Program-made: the position numbers and the translations under genes | Shown here: positions 24,605 through 34,676 of the stretch, in pieces | Position numbering within the stretch: position 1 is the stretch's first letter | Layout: each line of letters begins with the position of its first letter | Notes under the pieces: model-generated | Databases searched by the model: none | What the model was told of the DNA's origin: nothing | Seen by the model: only the letters and a program-made list of their open reading frames with translations | NCBI GenBank assembly: GCA_031772625.1 | Contig: CM062816.1 | Location: 832,388,071 to 832,452,070 of the forward strand | Direction: 5' to 3' | Source: Pinus tabuliformis | Lineage: Eukaryota > Streptophyta > Pinopsida > Pinales > Pinaceae | Length of the DNA: 64,000 nucleotides

Positions 24605-25733
24605 AAATGCAACAAGATGATGGAGCTTAGTGAAAAGAAGTCGCCTTCACTAAGTGGGCCCACATGCTATTTTTGGCGCAATGTCTACTTTTAGACAATG
24701 TCTATTTTTAGACATATGGATCATGGTCTATGAGTTGCAGGATGCTATTTGTGGATGATTGGTCATGTTGGTAAAAATAGATGGAATTCTATTTTTAGAC
24801 ATATGGGTGGAGTCTATTTTTAGACTGCCAGGCTAAAAATAGAACAGTCGAATATTATTAGCTCATAATAATATTTGGACTATAAACATTATCTTTTCCT
24901 CTTGGAGCACTTCAGTTCGAGCTACGAATGTGGCACATGCAGATGTCAAAAGGAAATATTCTTTTCTTATGGGTCAGTTGAGCTATTGCATGATGGACTT
25001 CAGTTAGAACTCAAGTGATTGAGTTTGGTGGAGTTGATTGAGGAGTTGATGGAGTTGTGTTCAGTTTGACTTGGTTGAACTAGTTGTATTTAGTCTAACT
25101 GCAGAATACACTAGTGATGAGTGATGTGAATTAATTATTAATTAATTCACTAATTATTAACTCATAAAGCAACTAAAGAATACATCAGTTGACTTAGTGC
25201 ATGGACAGTTCAGTGGAGACAGGTGTTAGGGGTGGAGACTTCTATCAGTTGTGACTATAGTTGTGCTTGAGATTTGCACATGCATTGATGGAGATTGCCA
25301 ATGAGGATTGCGCAGTACAACCCAAGGAAACCGAGCTTGGATCATTCCTATTCTTGCATTAGATTGCGCAGTAGAGGCAGGCAGACAGCGGAGGAGATTT
25401 GAACCTGTGACTTGATTCAGATCTGAGCTAGTTTGTGTGTAGCAGGTGGAGATAGTACTGAGTACTTGTGAGGAGTATTGTACTATGTATTGTTACATGT
25501 TCTCTATCATTATAATATATAGATAGTTGGGGGTTTTCAGCTGTATGCTTTCCCTGGTTACATACTGTGTTGATATGTGTTATTGATGTGTTTCAATGTG
25601 CGCATGCGAATGTTTTGATTCTGCAAATTGATGATCAACGTAGAGGAGGTTATGTATTATGCATGCATTCCGCAATAGTGTATAATCAGGATAATCTCTG
25701 TGAATAAGTGTTATATTATTCAAAATTTCTACA
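24599..25733 (+). repeat. 3' LTR of nested copia
   Basis: It begins TGTTGAAAATG directly after the purine tract GAGAGGGAG and ends TTTCTACA. It has a short internal duplication (ACAATGTCTATTTTTAGACA region, about 24,685-24,715) absent from the 5' LTR. Confidence 0.93.
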
Positions 25734-26296
25734 AACTCTGACTGTCTCATCCCACTACACAGGTCAACACATGAGATCTGACTAGGTAGCTTTGTCTCTC
25801 TCTCTCCAATGGGCAAAGGTGACCCAACAGTGCTGCTAACCTGGTCATCCCCTTTGGTATGTCTAGACAACTCCGCCTCTCTCAATCCAATGCGTAAGGA
25901 TGGGCTGATAACGCTGTAGATCTTATCAGTGTGCCTATGAAGCGAACTGTTTTGAAATCCCAACGTGTGGTCTCTATGCTTCTCCTCATCACTGGCTAGC
26001 CTAAAGGATGGTTGCACATCCTCCTCCATCATGGGCTCGACATGAGCCTCCCACTGCTCCTCCCTAGATAACCCAACATGCAAGACATGCTCATCAGTCA
26101 GCTGTAGGTGACTGTCGTCCGGTAATTGTGTCATAGATCTGGATGCCTCTATATCTATTGGCTCCTCATCAACAGTGGTGATGTTTCCTGACACCTCATC
26201 AATGGATGGTCCTATGGTTGTATGCTCTACTTTCTCCCCCAAGGTGTCAACTAGTGCTATCAAAGAGACCTCCAATAATGGTGACTCTTGTGCCAC
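25734..26296 (-). pseudogene. Unknown ORF of the large LTR element, N-terminal part (split by copia)
   Basis: About 187 codons are open on the minus strand up to the copia insertion and continue in frame at 19,261. The segment is acidic and polar (for example LVDTLGEKVEHTTIGPSIDE) with no domain I recognise. Upstream in the same frame lie about 50 more open codons (HLHYVGKPTESAHRSPG) interrupted by one TAG near 26,370, which a single C-to-T change from CAG would explain. Confidence 0.55.
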
Positions 26297-26299
26297 ACT

Positions 26300-26684
26300 G
26301 GGTATACCAATGTGATCCTCACACTCCCGCGTGTCCTCTACCTCATGTTCAATCTCCTCCTCAGGCCACTAATGTCTAAGACCAGGACCATACCAGCAAA
26401 ATCGTCTCCTTGACTCATCCTCTAACTGTCTCTGGTCTGCTTGCTCCTTTCCAGGAGATCTGTGCGCTGATTCTGTCGGCTTCCCCACATAGTGTAGATG
26501 GTTGTACTCCCACGGCTTGTGCACCTCTAGTGTCTATGTTGTAAGGACAAGGATGGATCTGGTCTGACACCTTCCTCAATTGAGCCAACCTCTCATCACT
26601 CCAGCGGATTCCACCCCAGAATCCCTGCATACTGAATCTCCCTTGAGCCATGGGTAGTGTACGGTGTAACTCGTCACTGTGCAT
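26300..26684 (-). pseudogene. Probable 5' start of the unknown ORF, one frameshift away
   Basis: The minus-strand frame from 26,684 (ATG) reads MAQGRFSMQGFWGGIRWSDERL and then IHPCPYNIDTRG. It passes into the frame of the downstream ORF by one shift near 26,530. Together with the downstream pieces it would give a protein of roughly 580 residues. It begins about 55 bp after the primer-binding site, where the first gene of an LTR element normally starts. Confidence 0.45.
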
Positions 26685-26739
26685 ACATGCCCAAATCTCC
26701 CATGATCTTACTGGTTACCCACAGCTGGGCCAAGATCAT

Positions 26740-26751
26740 GCTCTGATACCA
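26740..26751 (-). promoter_or_regulatory. Primer-binding site of the large element
   Basis: TGGTATCAGAGC on the minus strand, 1 bp from the inner end of the 5' LTR. Confidence 0.92.
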
Positions 26752-26752
26752 C

Positions 26753-28451
26753 TGTAATGTTCCTAAACAAGAATTTAAGTGATAAACCAATTAAACAAAC
26801 AATGCAACAGTGGAAAATTAAAAACATTTAGCAAACACCCATGAAACACTGTAATACTGGAACTACTGAGCCATATATTATGAAATATGAGAGCATGAGT
26901 ACAATATATAAATGTAGTGCACCTAGGCTTGTCTCAAGGACAAGCTAGACCAAACCCAGGTGGTAGAATAGCTGGAAAGATGGCTGTTCAGCTGCTACTC
27001 TACTATGCTCTGCGTTGTCCTAGTAAACTATTGATCTGCTGACTTTGGCTTGCTGGAAAGTGCCCAAAAACTGCCCATAAAATTCTGCCTTTTTAGCCTT
27101 AGACTCCTTGGACAAAACCCAGAAAAACCCAGAAGGGAATTTCTTTGATTTTGACTTTGGATTTTCGGCCTCTTAGGAGTTGCTCTCCAGCTACATCTGC
27201 TGACTTTTGGCTTGCTGGAAAGTGCCAAAACACTTCCCAAAAAATTCTGCCATTTTAGCTTCAGACTCCTTGGACAAAACCTAGAAAACCCCAGAAGATG
27301 AATTGGCTTTTCGGCCTCTAAGGGCGCTACTCTCTAGCTACATCTGCTGACTTTCGGCTTGCTAGAAAGTGCCCAAAAACAACGCAAAAAATTCCGCCCT
27401 TTTAGCCTTAGACTCCTTGGACAAAACCCAAAAAAATCTAGAAGAAAATTTCTCTGATTTTGACTTTGGATTTTTGACCTCTTGGGAGCTGCTCTCTGGA
27501 TACATCTGCTGAATTTTGACTTGTTGGAAAGTGCCCAAAAACTGGCCACAAAAATCTGCCCTTTTAGACTTAGACTCCTTGGACAATACGCAGGAAAACC
27601 CATAAGGAAATTTCTCTAATTTTGACTTTGGATTTTCGGCCTCTTGGGTGCTGTGCTCCCGCTACATCTGCTGACTTTGGGCCTGTTGGAAAGTGCCCAC
27701 AATTTTTTCCCTTTTAGCCTTAGACTCCTTGGACAATACCCAGAAAAACCCAGAAGGGGATTTCTCTGATTTTGAATTTGTATTTTCGGCCTCTTGGGTG
27801 GCTAAATCAACCTTTGTGTATTTCTGGTTGCCTAGAAAACACGCAGTCCTTTCCTTTACGTCGCTGGCTGAGCTATGAATCACTGCTGGAAACTCCTACA
27901 ATCTCTATGGAACAACCTCCCTAGGGCGAGCACGGATGGTCCCCCGAAGTAGAGGTTGAATCTTCCCTGCGGAAGGCTCATGGCTAAACAGTGGTAGACT
28001 CGCTAAGCAGTAGAGCATACAAGAAAGAAAGAAAGAAAGAAAGAAAGAAATTATTTTAACGTCCACAAGGCTAAAGATAGCCTATGGGACAGATTGCTTC
28101 TTCATCTGCTTGATGTATTCGGCCCTTTTTTTGTTTGTTATACAGAGTGAGTTTGTTTGTCAAATATTCAGAATGAAAACAAAATGAGAGTTGATCTCTC
28201 TTTATAACTCCATGGGCCCCCTTAGCCTCATGTGGGCCCCTCCATCCACCCATTCGATTTTCCCTCCAAGAATATCAAATGGCTAATTCGAACTTCTATG
28301 TGGGTGGCCCCCACATCCACTAGCAGCTAAATAAAGTCGATTTGGCCCCTAAGTCCCTAAATAAAAGTGTGGGGCCCTCTTCCTTAGTAAAAAATGTGCA
28401 AAATTGTGTAGCAACACCCTGTTACTAATGTGTTTGAGAAGGGACACGACA
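26753..28451 (-). repeat. 5' LTR of the large non-autonomous element
   Basis: 1699 bp; TGTCGTGTCCC at its minus-strand start and AACATTACA at its end. It has five direct repeats of about 149-161 bp (anchors near 27052, 27213, 27361, 27523 and 27683), against four in the other LTR. At 28,023-28,145 it has an extra 125 bp or so starting with a GAAA microsatellite. Confidence 0.92.
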
Positions 28452-29856
28452 CTCGGGTGAATCTAGGATAAAAGAAAACACACTCATAGTGACAGAGACA
28501 CAATAACTAACAAAGAAAGAAATTGAAAAAGAGAAGAGCTAGGCGAGAGTCGAAAGGTAGACCTAGAATTTAAGACCAATGCTACAAAGTTGAGGACTGA
28601 AATTAGGAGCGTGTGCTTGTGGTAACGACACAAAGAGTTTCATGTTGTCAAGATGGAGGCATTTATTACTTTAGTTCTCAACCATCTAGAGATTTTTTCT
28701 TGTGGTTCACTGAGTTAGTAAGAAAAATCCTCCCACTAGGAGTTTCATTAGTCTAATAAAATGAAACTTTCAAGAAACATAATAAATTTCCAAAGAATAA
28801 AGAAACTCTCTGTCATAGTCAAGCTACCCATATCTATGCTTAAGACTCTAATTAAGTAGAAGCTGAGAGGATTTCTTACTGTTAGTGTCGGTCTTGAAGC
28901 CCTCCATCAGCGATCAAAGCTCTTTGCATTTGCATAGGTAGGTGTCTCATCAGTGTCAAGTTTTGCATCCCGTTAGGCATGCCATAACCCTGATGGAGGA
29001 GCTGGTCTATTTATACCCCTCTTGGCTTTGCTGGATCAGTCATTAAGCTCTTTCAAGCTTGTCTTGTTTTGTCTTGAGGTCAAAGTCTTAGGTCTAGGGT
29101 TTTGGTCATTTATCTCTGCAAGGTCATGTCTTTGAAAGTCCATGAGTGCTCAGCAAGCCAGAGGGAGGATTGTAAACATGTTTCTTCGATATTTTTATCT
29201 TGTACAGTGAATTTTCACCTTGGATTTAAAAACTTTGTTTTTAAAGCCAAGGTCATTTTTTTAAATTTTTGTAAAAGTGATGAAATTTTCAAAAGACTGC
29301 AACAGACATCATGAAACCCTGGTCCCCTTGCCGAGATCCCTCAGATGATCTACCTGCAAAAAGAATCAAGAAAAAGCACTAAAAGAGTCAATTTTAGGAC
29401 AAAGGAAGCCAAAAAGTCAGTTTTTTAAAAAGTGTCAATGAGAAAACATTAGAAAGTGGGTTTGAGCATGAAATTTTTTCAAATGGAGGTTATAAAAGCT
29501 CAATTTCCCTCCTATTATTCTTATTGTGCATCCAAGGCATTGTTGAGAGAGAGTGAGCAGCTATCCAAGCGTTTTGGGCAAAGACTGGTCGAATTCGGGC
29601 TCAAGACAGGCGCGCGACCCGTCAGGCCAGGCGCGCGACCCGTCAGCGCCATTTCTGCAGTGTATTTTGTAACGGGCGCGACCCGTCAAGCGCGCGCGAC
29701 CCGTTGGGCGTGGCGCGTGACCCGTCAAGGTTTCCCCTGCAAACTCGAAATAAAATCGCTCAAACTCCCTCAAATCTTCAAGATTGTTCGAGCATAGAGT
29801 TCAGCACTTTTACAAGCAGAAACAACAGTACATTTTGTCCACTCTGCTCCTCAAAC
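28452..29856 (+). other. Upstream region of ORF1-type element, with TATA-like box and CpG-rich motif
   Basis: Most of this is non-coding. A TATTTATA box at 29,008-29,015 resembles a retroelement promoter. From 29,608 to 29,730 five copies of a CpG-rich word around CGACCCGTC or CGACCCGTT interrupt the AT-rich leader of the ORF that starts at 29,857. No LTR end or primer-binding site could be fixed. Confidence 0.45.
29608..29730 (+). repeat. Cluster of GCGCGACCCGTC motifs, upstream set
   Basis: The core GCGACCCGTC, or a one-base variant, occurs about five times here in direct orientation, embedded in CG dinucleotides. The rest of the region is AT-rich and CpG-poor, so survival of so many CpG sites is unusual. 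Confidence 0.8.
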
Positions 29857-31389
29857 ATGTCAGAAACCGAAACATATGAGCAGAGTGATGACCAAGCATC
29901 AGTGTCCGAGGTTGAGGTACAGAGGAGGCCACATAGGGGTGGAAAAGGTGGCCATCACAGGAGAGAGGAACCTACTTCTTTGGCAGGTCTACAAGCTTGT
30001 CCTATGGCAGTTTCTTGCTTTCAGTACATGTCCTGTTATGAGTTTTGTGAGAGGATCTCTCGGATTCAACATCACCGAGAGTTGGCCCGCCTCTTTGTCT
30101 TGCACTTGCATGAGGGACATGTTAACCTTGCTGGGGTGGATTTCATTTTGACACCCGAGATCATTGCACAGGCTACAGGGATTCCAAATGTCGGGGAGAT
30201 TTGGAATAAACGCAAGGTATTGGATACAGTTCACTTTGAGCCTTTTGTCCGGCCACCATTCATGAGACATTTGGCAGGTGTATTTCCTTTCAGGTTCCTC
30301 CGGAGTTAGTATGCCCCCATGATGAGACTCATTATGCTTTATTTCACCTGTGAGGGCAGATTTTCCCAGGTATACTCATATCACATTCGCCTCTTGATGC
30401 ACTTCACTCGAGTGCGGATGATGAACATCCCGGTCTTCTTTTATCAGAACATTGAGAGGATGGTCTCCGTCATGCAGAGGAAGAGCCCGGCCCAGCAGTA
30501 CAGGAGCCTATGTCATTATGGTTTGATTCAGCTCGTAGTCTTGCATCAGTTGGCTCAGCAGGGCATCTCATGGAAGGAGTTCATTTCCCGTGAGTTTTTC
30601 ACAGCACCACCCCAGCCACATCCTGAGGTCATTCAGGAGGAGGGAGGACCATCTCAGCAGCCTGATATTCCGGTCACTCGACATGTTAGTTCCTCACCTC
30701 AGCTCACTTATCAGAGAGGCCAGAGGGCCTTGTTTGCAGCAGCTCGGCGAGCACTATCTCCACAACAAGTGGAAGGGGTCTCGCCTTCATCATCAGCTCA
30801 GCGAGTGTTATCTCCACATCAGGTGGAAGGGGCCTCGCTTTCTTCACCAGCACAGGTACCAGAGAGGGGCAAACAACTCATGATTGATGAGGGTCCATCA
30901 GGAGTTCCAGATATTGAGCTTGTTGATCTTAAGGCCAGTTCTCCTAGCCAAGAGGCAAAGGAGATCATTCAGCATCTCAGAGCTGAAAATGATGCCTTGC
31001 AGAGGAGATTAGAGGGGGCACAATGGACCATCACCTACCTTGAGCAGCGCAACAAGCAGTTGGAGGAGGAAAAAGTCCTTGATGAGTTATGGAGGATTCG
31101 TAGTGACCGAGTCTTGAACCGAAGAAGACCTGGTGATCCATTGCCCGCTGACCGAGAGTCCATGCTCATCCAGGAGAATGCACACTTAGAGAGGCTGTTG
31201 GCTAAGGCCAACCAAGAGAAGAGATTGCTGAGGAACATGAAAAACCATTACTGGGCAAGAATGCATGTATGCAAGGCCAAGATGAAAATGTTTCAAAGGC
31301 GGTTGTCTGAGGCCCTTAAACGGAAAAAGAAGACCAATCCACTCCGTATCTTGGCTGAGGCTTCCCTCAAAGATCAAGGCACTAATTAG
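29857..31389 (+). pseudogene. ORF1/gag-like protein of an unidentified plant retroelement, one internal stop
   Basis: A 511-codon frame starts at ATG 29,857 (MSETETYEQSDDQ) and ends at TAG 31,387-31,389. It has a single in-frame TAG at 30,307-30,309 (RS*YAPMMR), a one-base change from CAG. The N-terminal part is acidic then basic (RRPHRGGKGGHHRR). The middle (residues about 50-245) has ELARLFVLHLHEGHVNLAG, TPEIIAQATGIPNVGE and QVYSYHIRLLMHF. I recall this pattern from plant retroelement ORFs annotated as putative plant transposon protein. Residues about 270-350 are Ser/Pro/Gln-rich with the repeat ALSPQQVEGVS/VLSPHQVEGAS. The C-terminal third is strongly charged with heptad spacing, so coiled coil is likely. 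No RT or protease follows, so this is a fragment or non-autonomous copy. The family match is from memory. Confidence 0.6.
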
Positions 31390-31465
31390 CTCAACCACAG
31401 CACAAATCCCAAATTTTTTTGAGAATTTTGGGTGAATTTTGGCAATTTTTGGCAATTTGCAGGTT

Positions 31466-31860
31466 TTTCCCATTAACGGGTCTCACCCCGCGCGCGACCC
31501 TACATCATGGCAACTCAGTTTGGCAAAAACTTAGCATTTCTAGATTTTTCATGCAAAGTTACACATGCCTGTGAATGGACTTGAGATTTTGTGCAGTTTT
31601 GGTCCCCCAAAAGGTAAAAAAACTACCAAAAAATGACTTTCTGGCCCTTTTTTGAGTTGCAGAAACCAGTCTTGGGAGAATTAAGTTTTGACAGGGCAAA
31701 TGACCACCAAATTCAAAAATTCCAGTTGGGTTGGAAAGTAGACTCACAGACCTTTCCAACAAGCCCACTTTTACTCAATTTGGACACCTGCAAGTGCCTC
31801 AAACATCGCTCCAAAGGCGCTCGACCCGTCAGGCAGTAGCACGCGACCTGTCAGGCAGTT
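31466..31860 (+). repeat. GCGCGACCCGTC motifs, downstream set, in 3' untranslated region
   Basis: The same CpG-rich word recurs after the ORF: CGCGCGACCC near 31,490, GCTCGACCCGTC near 31,818, and a decayed copy GCGACCTGTC near 31,843. An inverted AACGGGTC also lies near 31,475. The motif thus brackets the ORF on both sides. Confidence 0.75.
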
Positions 31861-33444
31861 TTTACCAGATTGCATTGTACAGCCCAGAAAACGCAGTTTT
31901 GACCCAGTTTGACTTTTTGGGGTGGAAGATGATTATCTTTGATGTAATTATTGTAACTCTAAGACACTTTTACTCTTGTTTAACACTTCTAGAAGATTCA
32001 TTCATGTAAAGGGTAAATATTTAATGAATGGATTGGTTTCCTAGCTTATAGAGGCAAGTTGTTTTGACTGCCTAGATTGTAGTGCTTAGTTTAGAAGTGG
32101 TTGAAACAGCTCCTAGGATAGTGAGCTTGACCCATGGAGGCAGGGAAAGAGGTTAGATTATCTATATTATGTACTTTCTTGCTCATTTTCATGGTTGGAC
32201 TCTTGAGGGAGAAGCTATCATTGTATTATTTCACTTGTATATCTGCAATTTTTGGCTAAGGAAGACCAAGGTTTTGCAGTCCTTTTTGGGATTCTTGTGG
32301 TTTCATGTATTGATGGAGTGCTTCTTAATGTTCTTGTAAGTGTTTTATGTGATTCATCTCCTTTCTTTCCTTCTGCATATTAAACAAATGAAGTGTTAAA
32401 GTAAGAATTCATGCTTGCCATGCTCTGCTTTTAAATTTGTTTAATTTCTATGTTTTCTACTGTTTAAGGAGAATTCAAAGTATTATTTGCTCTCCTTAGC
32501 TCCTCACCGGTCTTTTCCATCCACTCACCTCAATCAAAGGCATCAATACGGTCTCCTACCTCGCCCCAAAGAACCCCCTGCAGAAACTGTGTCAAATCCC
32601 CGCACCCAAAATTGCAATTCCTCAATTTGCCACCAAAAACCCAAAAAACCCCAAATCAACCTTTTAAATCAGTTTACTAGCCTAATATCAGTGTTACCTT
32701 GTTGGTCATCTCATCCCATTAAAGATCTGCCGAGATTGACCGGAGAGAGCCTTCTCCTGCCCCGTAGGGCTAGCTACGAGGCTAAATGGTTTGATGTAGC
32801 CTTGAGGTTTACCTTTCTCAGCGTGAGGTGAAATTTCAAGCGCTAACACTTACCATGATTCTCTAGATAGTTCTAAATCCTCGCACTTGTCTCCTGTTGT
32901 CGCCATGAGACTAATTTGGATAGGTGCATTAGTCACGGAATGATGACTTTGAAATGAGATGACAATCACATTGAATCACCATGCCATGCCCAATATATGA
33001 AGGTGATATCCTTTGCGTGCATGGGAGGGCAATGAATGCCAATGTTAAGTGGGAAAAGGCCAAGAATTCCACCACCCTCAGCTGTCACGTTGCATTATTA
33101 CAATGTGATCAGTCATGATAATCACCTGTTGAGGGGCACTCACATTATCCTTAACAAATGAAATAAAAATATTTTTAATTAATAAATTATTACTTAATTA
33201 AATTTTCATCTTAAAATTGTGCATATTAATTGACCTAAAATTACAACCTTTTTCAATATTTTCAAACGAAAAATTATTATTTAAACATTACTAACTTTAT
33301 AACTCCGATAACCTAATATTAAATTGTAAATGTCAACTTACCCAAAATCACAACCTCCCTAAATATTTTCAAGTGAAAAACTGTTAATTAGATATCAGTA
33401 AATTTAAATGTTAGTAGCATTATTTCTAGAGATCATCACCAGGT
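31861..33444. other. 3' flank of the ORF1-type element, no gene seen
   Basis: AT-rich DNA. The frame at 32,487-32,831 has no motif. Part of it may be the 3' end of the retroelement, but no LTR pair, terminal repeat or poly-A tail marks the boundary. Confidence 0.45.
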
Positions 33445-33640
33445 AAGTGGTGTGAGGATTGTGTCCAACGTTTCGAGTGGACGCTAGTGGTGTGAGGATT
33501 GTGTCCAATGTTTCGGGTGGACGCTAGTGGTGTGAGGATTGTGTCCAACATTTCGGGTAGACGCTAGTGGTGTGAGGATTGTGTCCAACATTTCGGGTGG
33601 AGCGTCCACCCGAAACGTTGGACACAATCCTCACACCACA
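33445..33640. repeat. Four 40-bp tandem repeats ending in a long hairpin
   Basis: A 40-bp unit containing GTGGTGTGAGGATTGTGTCC occurs four times head to tail (33,445-33,604). It is followed at once by a reverse-complement copy (33,604-33,640). The last direct copy and the inverted copy form a near-perfect stem of about 35 bp around a 3-nt GCG loop, with one visible mismatch. It lies roughly 0.6 kb upstream of the TATA box at 34,255. Confidence 0.9.
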
Positions 33641-34254
33641 CATACAATGACAATTTCTAAAAACAATACTACTATAATTTAGATTGTAAAAACCTACGAT
33701 CTTTTAAATTTAAAATATTAACTCAAAGTATTACATACTTCTCAAACTCACATTAACCTAACCAAAATGGCTCTCTTGGATTAGAAGTTCAACCTATTTG
33801 AAAAATGTAGGTACTCTTTTAAAATAGGCTAAAGAAAAGGGCCGGCTATCTTAGCTGAGAACTTCAACATGTTTAAAATGATTGGTTATTCTTTTAAATA
33901 TTTTTTAAGAACCTTTAGAAAATGTTAAAACACAATACAATAAATTATGGTTGGATTTAGAGGATTCTCATAGATTTCTATCTCAATTTCCACGTGTGTG
34001 TGAAGGTGGATAGCATGGAAAAGTGGAACTTTTTAACTTCATACCGGCCTTGCCCTTTCCTTGGCTTTGGCTTTCGGTGTAGTATTTTTGCAAACTGATT
34101 CAAAACATCTGCACACAAAAGGATATCCATTTCTCATACTAAGAATAGAATTGGATTATCCAATAATTTCTCTTGTGAGATTCTTACCTAATATCATCTA
34201 CCCACACACATTCAATTAATGCCATTAGGGCCTGGAAAACTATTTTCTCTTTCC
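33641..34254. other. AT-rich upstream region of the putative promoter
   Basis: Non-coding. A CACGTG core (G-box type) is present near 33,992. No open frame of interest. Confidence 0.4.
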
Positions 34255-34260
34255 TATAAA
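34255..34260 (+). promoter_or_regulatory. TATA box, possibly of the acyl-CoA oxidase gene displaced by the foldback
   Basis: TTCCTATAAATTGCTC is a good plant TATA context. A start site about 30 bp on would fall near 34,285-34,290, just before the foldback structure begins. The same-strand acyl-CoA oxidase exon begins 64 bp beyond the other end of the foldback, so this may be its original promoter (inference). Confidence 0.4.
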
Positions 34261-34295
34261 TTGCTCTTATTCCTTTAGCCTTCTTTCACAATCTA

Positions 34296-34305
34296 CTATA
34301 GCAGT
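34296..34305 (+). repeat. Left 10-bp flanking direct repeat of the foldback
   Basis: CTATAGCAGT here and CTATTGCGGT at 60,557-60,566 agree at 8 of 10 positions and directly abut the two ends of the inverted repeat. This is consistent with a diverged target-site duplication of Mutator-like length. Confidence 0.5.
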
Positions 34306-34676
34306 GGCAAGCAATATTTGCTATGCTATTGGGTATTCAATGCAGTTTAAGAGTACTATGATGGGACCTCAAGTCTGCCAGCAATCGCCTAGCAACTTCA
34401 CCATACATCATATCGTGGCATGTGATTATTACGTTTTCCTGCAGCTCCTCCCGTGGGATTTCCAGTTAGTCGGCTGCCTCCGCCCAAGACCGCCACCACT
34501 ACATGCCACCACCAGACCGTACGCTCATTTGAATTTGGAAACCCGCCAAAATAAGAACTTGAACCATGGGAGACACTCATTTGAATTTGGAAACCCGCCG
34601 AAGCAAGAACTTGAACCATGGGAGACATGAGAGCCCTGTGAGGAATTTCTGGCTACTCCATCACTGCCACCAAACC
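34306..34676. repeat. Outer left arm of foldback
   Basis: Inverted copy of 60,186-60,556. It includes a 47-bp tandem duplication containing CATTTGAATTTGGAAACCCG (34,526-34,625), also doubled in the right arm, so this duplication predates the arm duplication. Confidence 0.85.

Larger units (their letters stand above)
19262..25733 (+). mobile_element. Complete but decayed Ty1-copia retrotransposon, nested insertion
   Basis: LTRs lie at 19262-20375 and 24599-25733 and are closely similar. A perfect 5-bp target duplication AACTC lies at 19257-19261 and 25734-25738. The order is LTR, primer site, gag, protease, integrase, RT, RNase H, LTR, which is the copia order. It sits inside the unknown ORF of the larger minus-strand element and is therefore younger. 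Coding frames carry several stops, many explainable as CAG-to-TAG or CGA-to-TGA changes. Confidence 0.95.
14910..28451 (-). mobile_element. 13.5-kb LTR retrotransposon without recognisable gag-pol (non-autonomous), host of a nested copia
   Basis: Two LTRs in the same orientation (14910-16343 and 26753-28451) enclose a minus-strand interior. The primer-binding site for initiator tRNA-Met is next to the right (5') LTR and a purine-rich tract is next to the left (3') LTR. The flanking pentamers CTCGC and CTCGG form a 4-of-5 target duplication. Removing the nested copia (19,262-25,733) leaves about 7.1 kb. The interior carries one long ORF of unknown function near the 5' end and G-rich DNA with shorter frames after it. 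No zinc knuckle, protease, RT, RNase H or integrase motif was found on either strand. It fits the class of large non-autonomous LTR derivatives mobilised in trans by an autonomous partner. Confidence 0.85.

Noticed and set aside
29456-29797. 113-codon frame with repeated GARPVRPGARPV
   Set aside because: The apparent protein repeat comes from the CpG-rich DNA motif in the leader of the downstream ORF.
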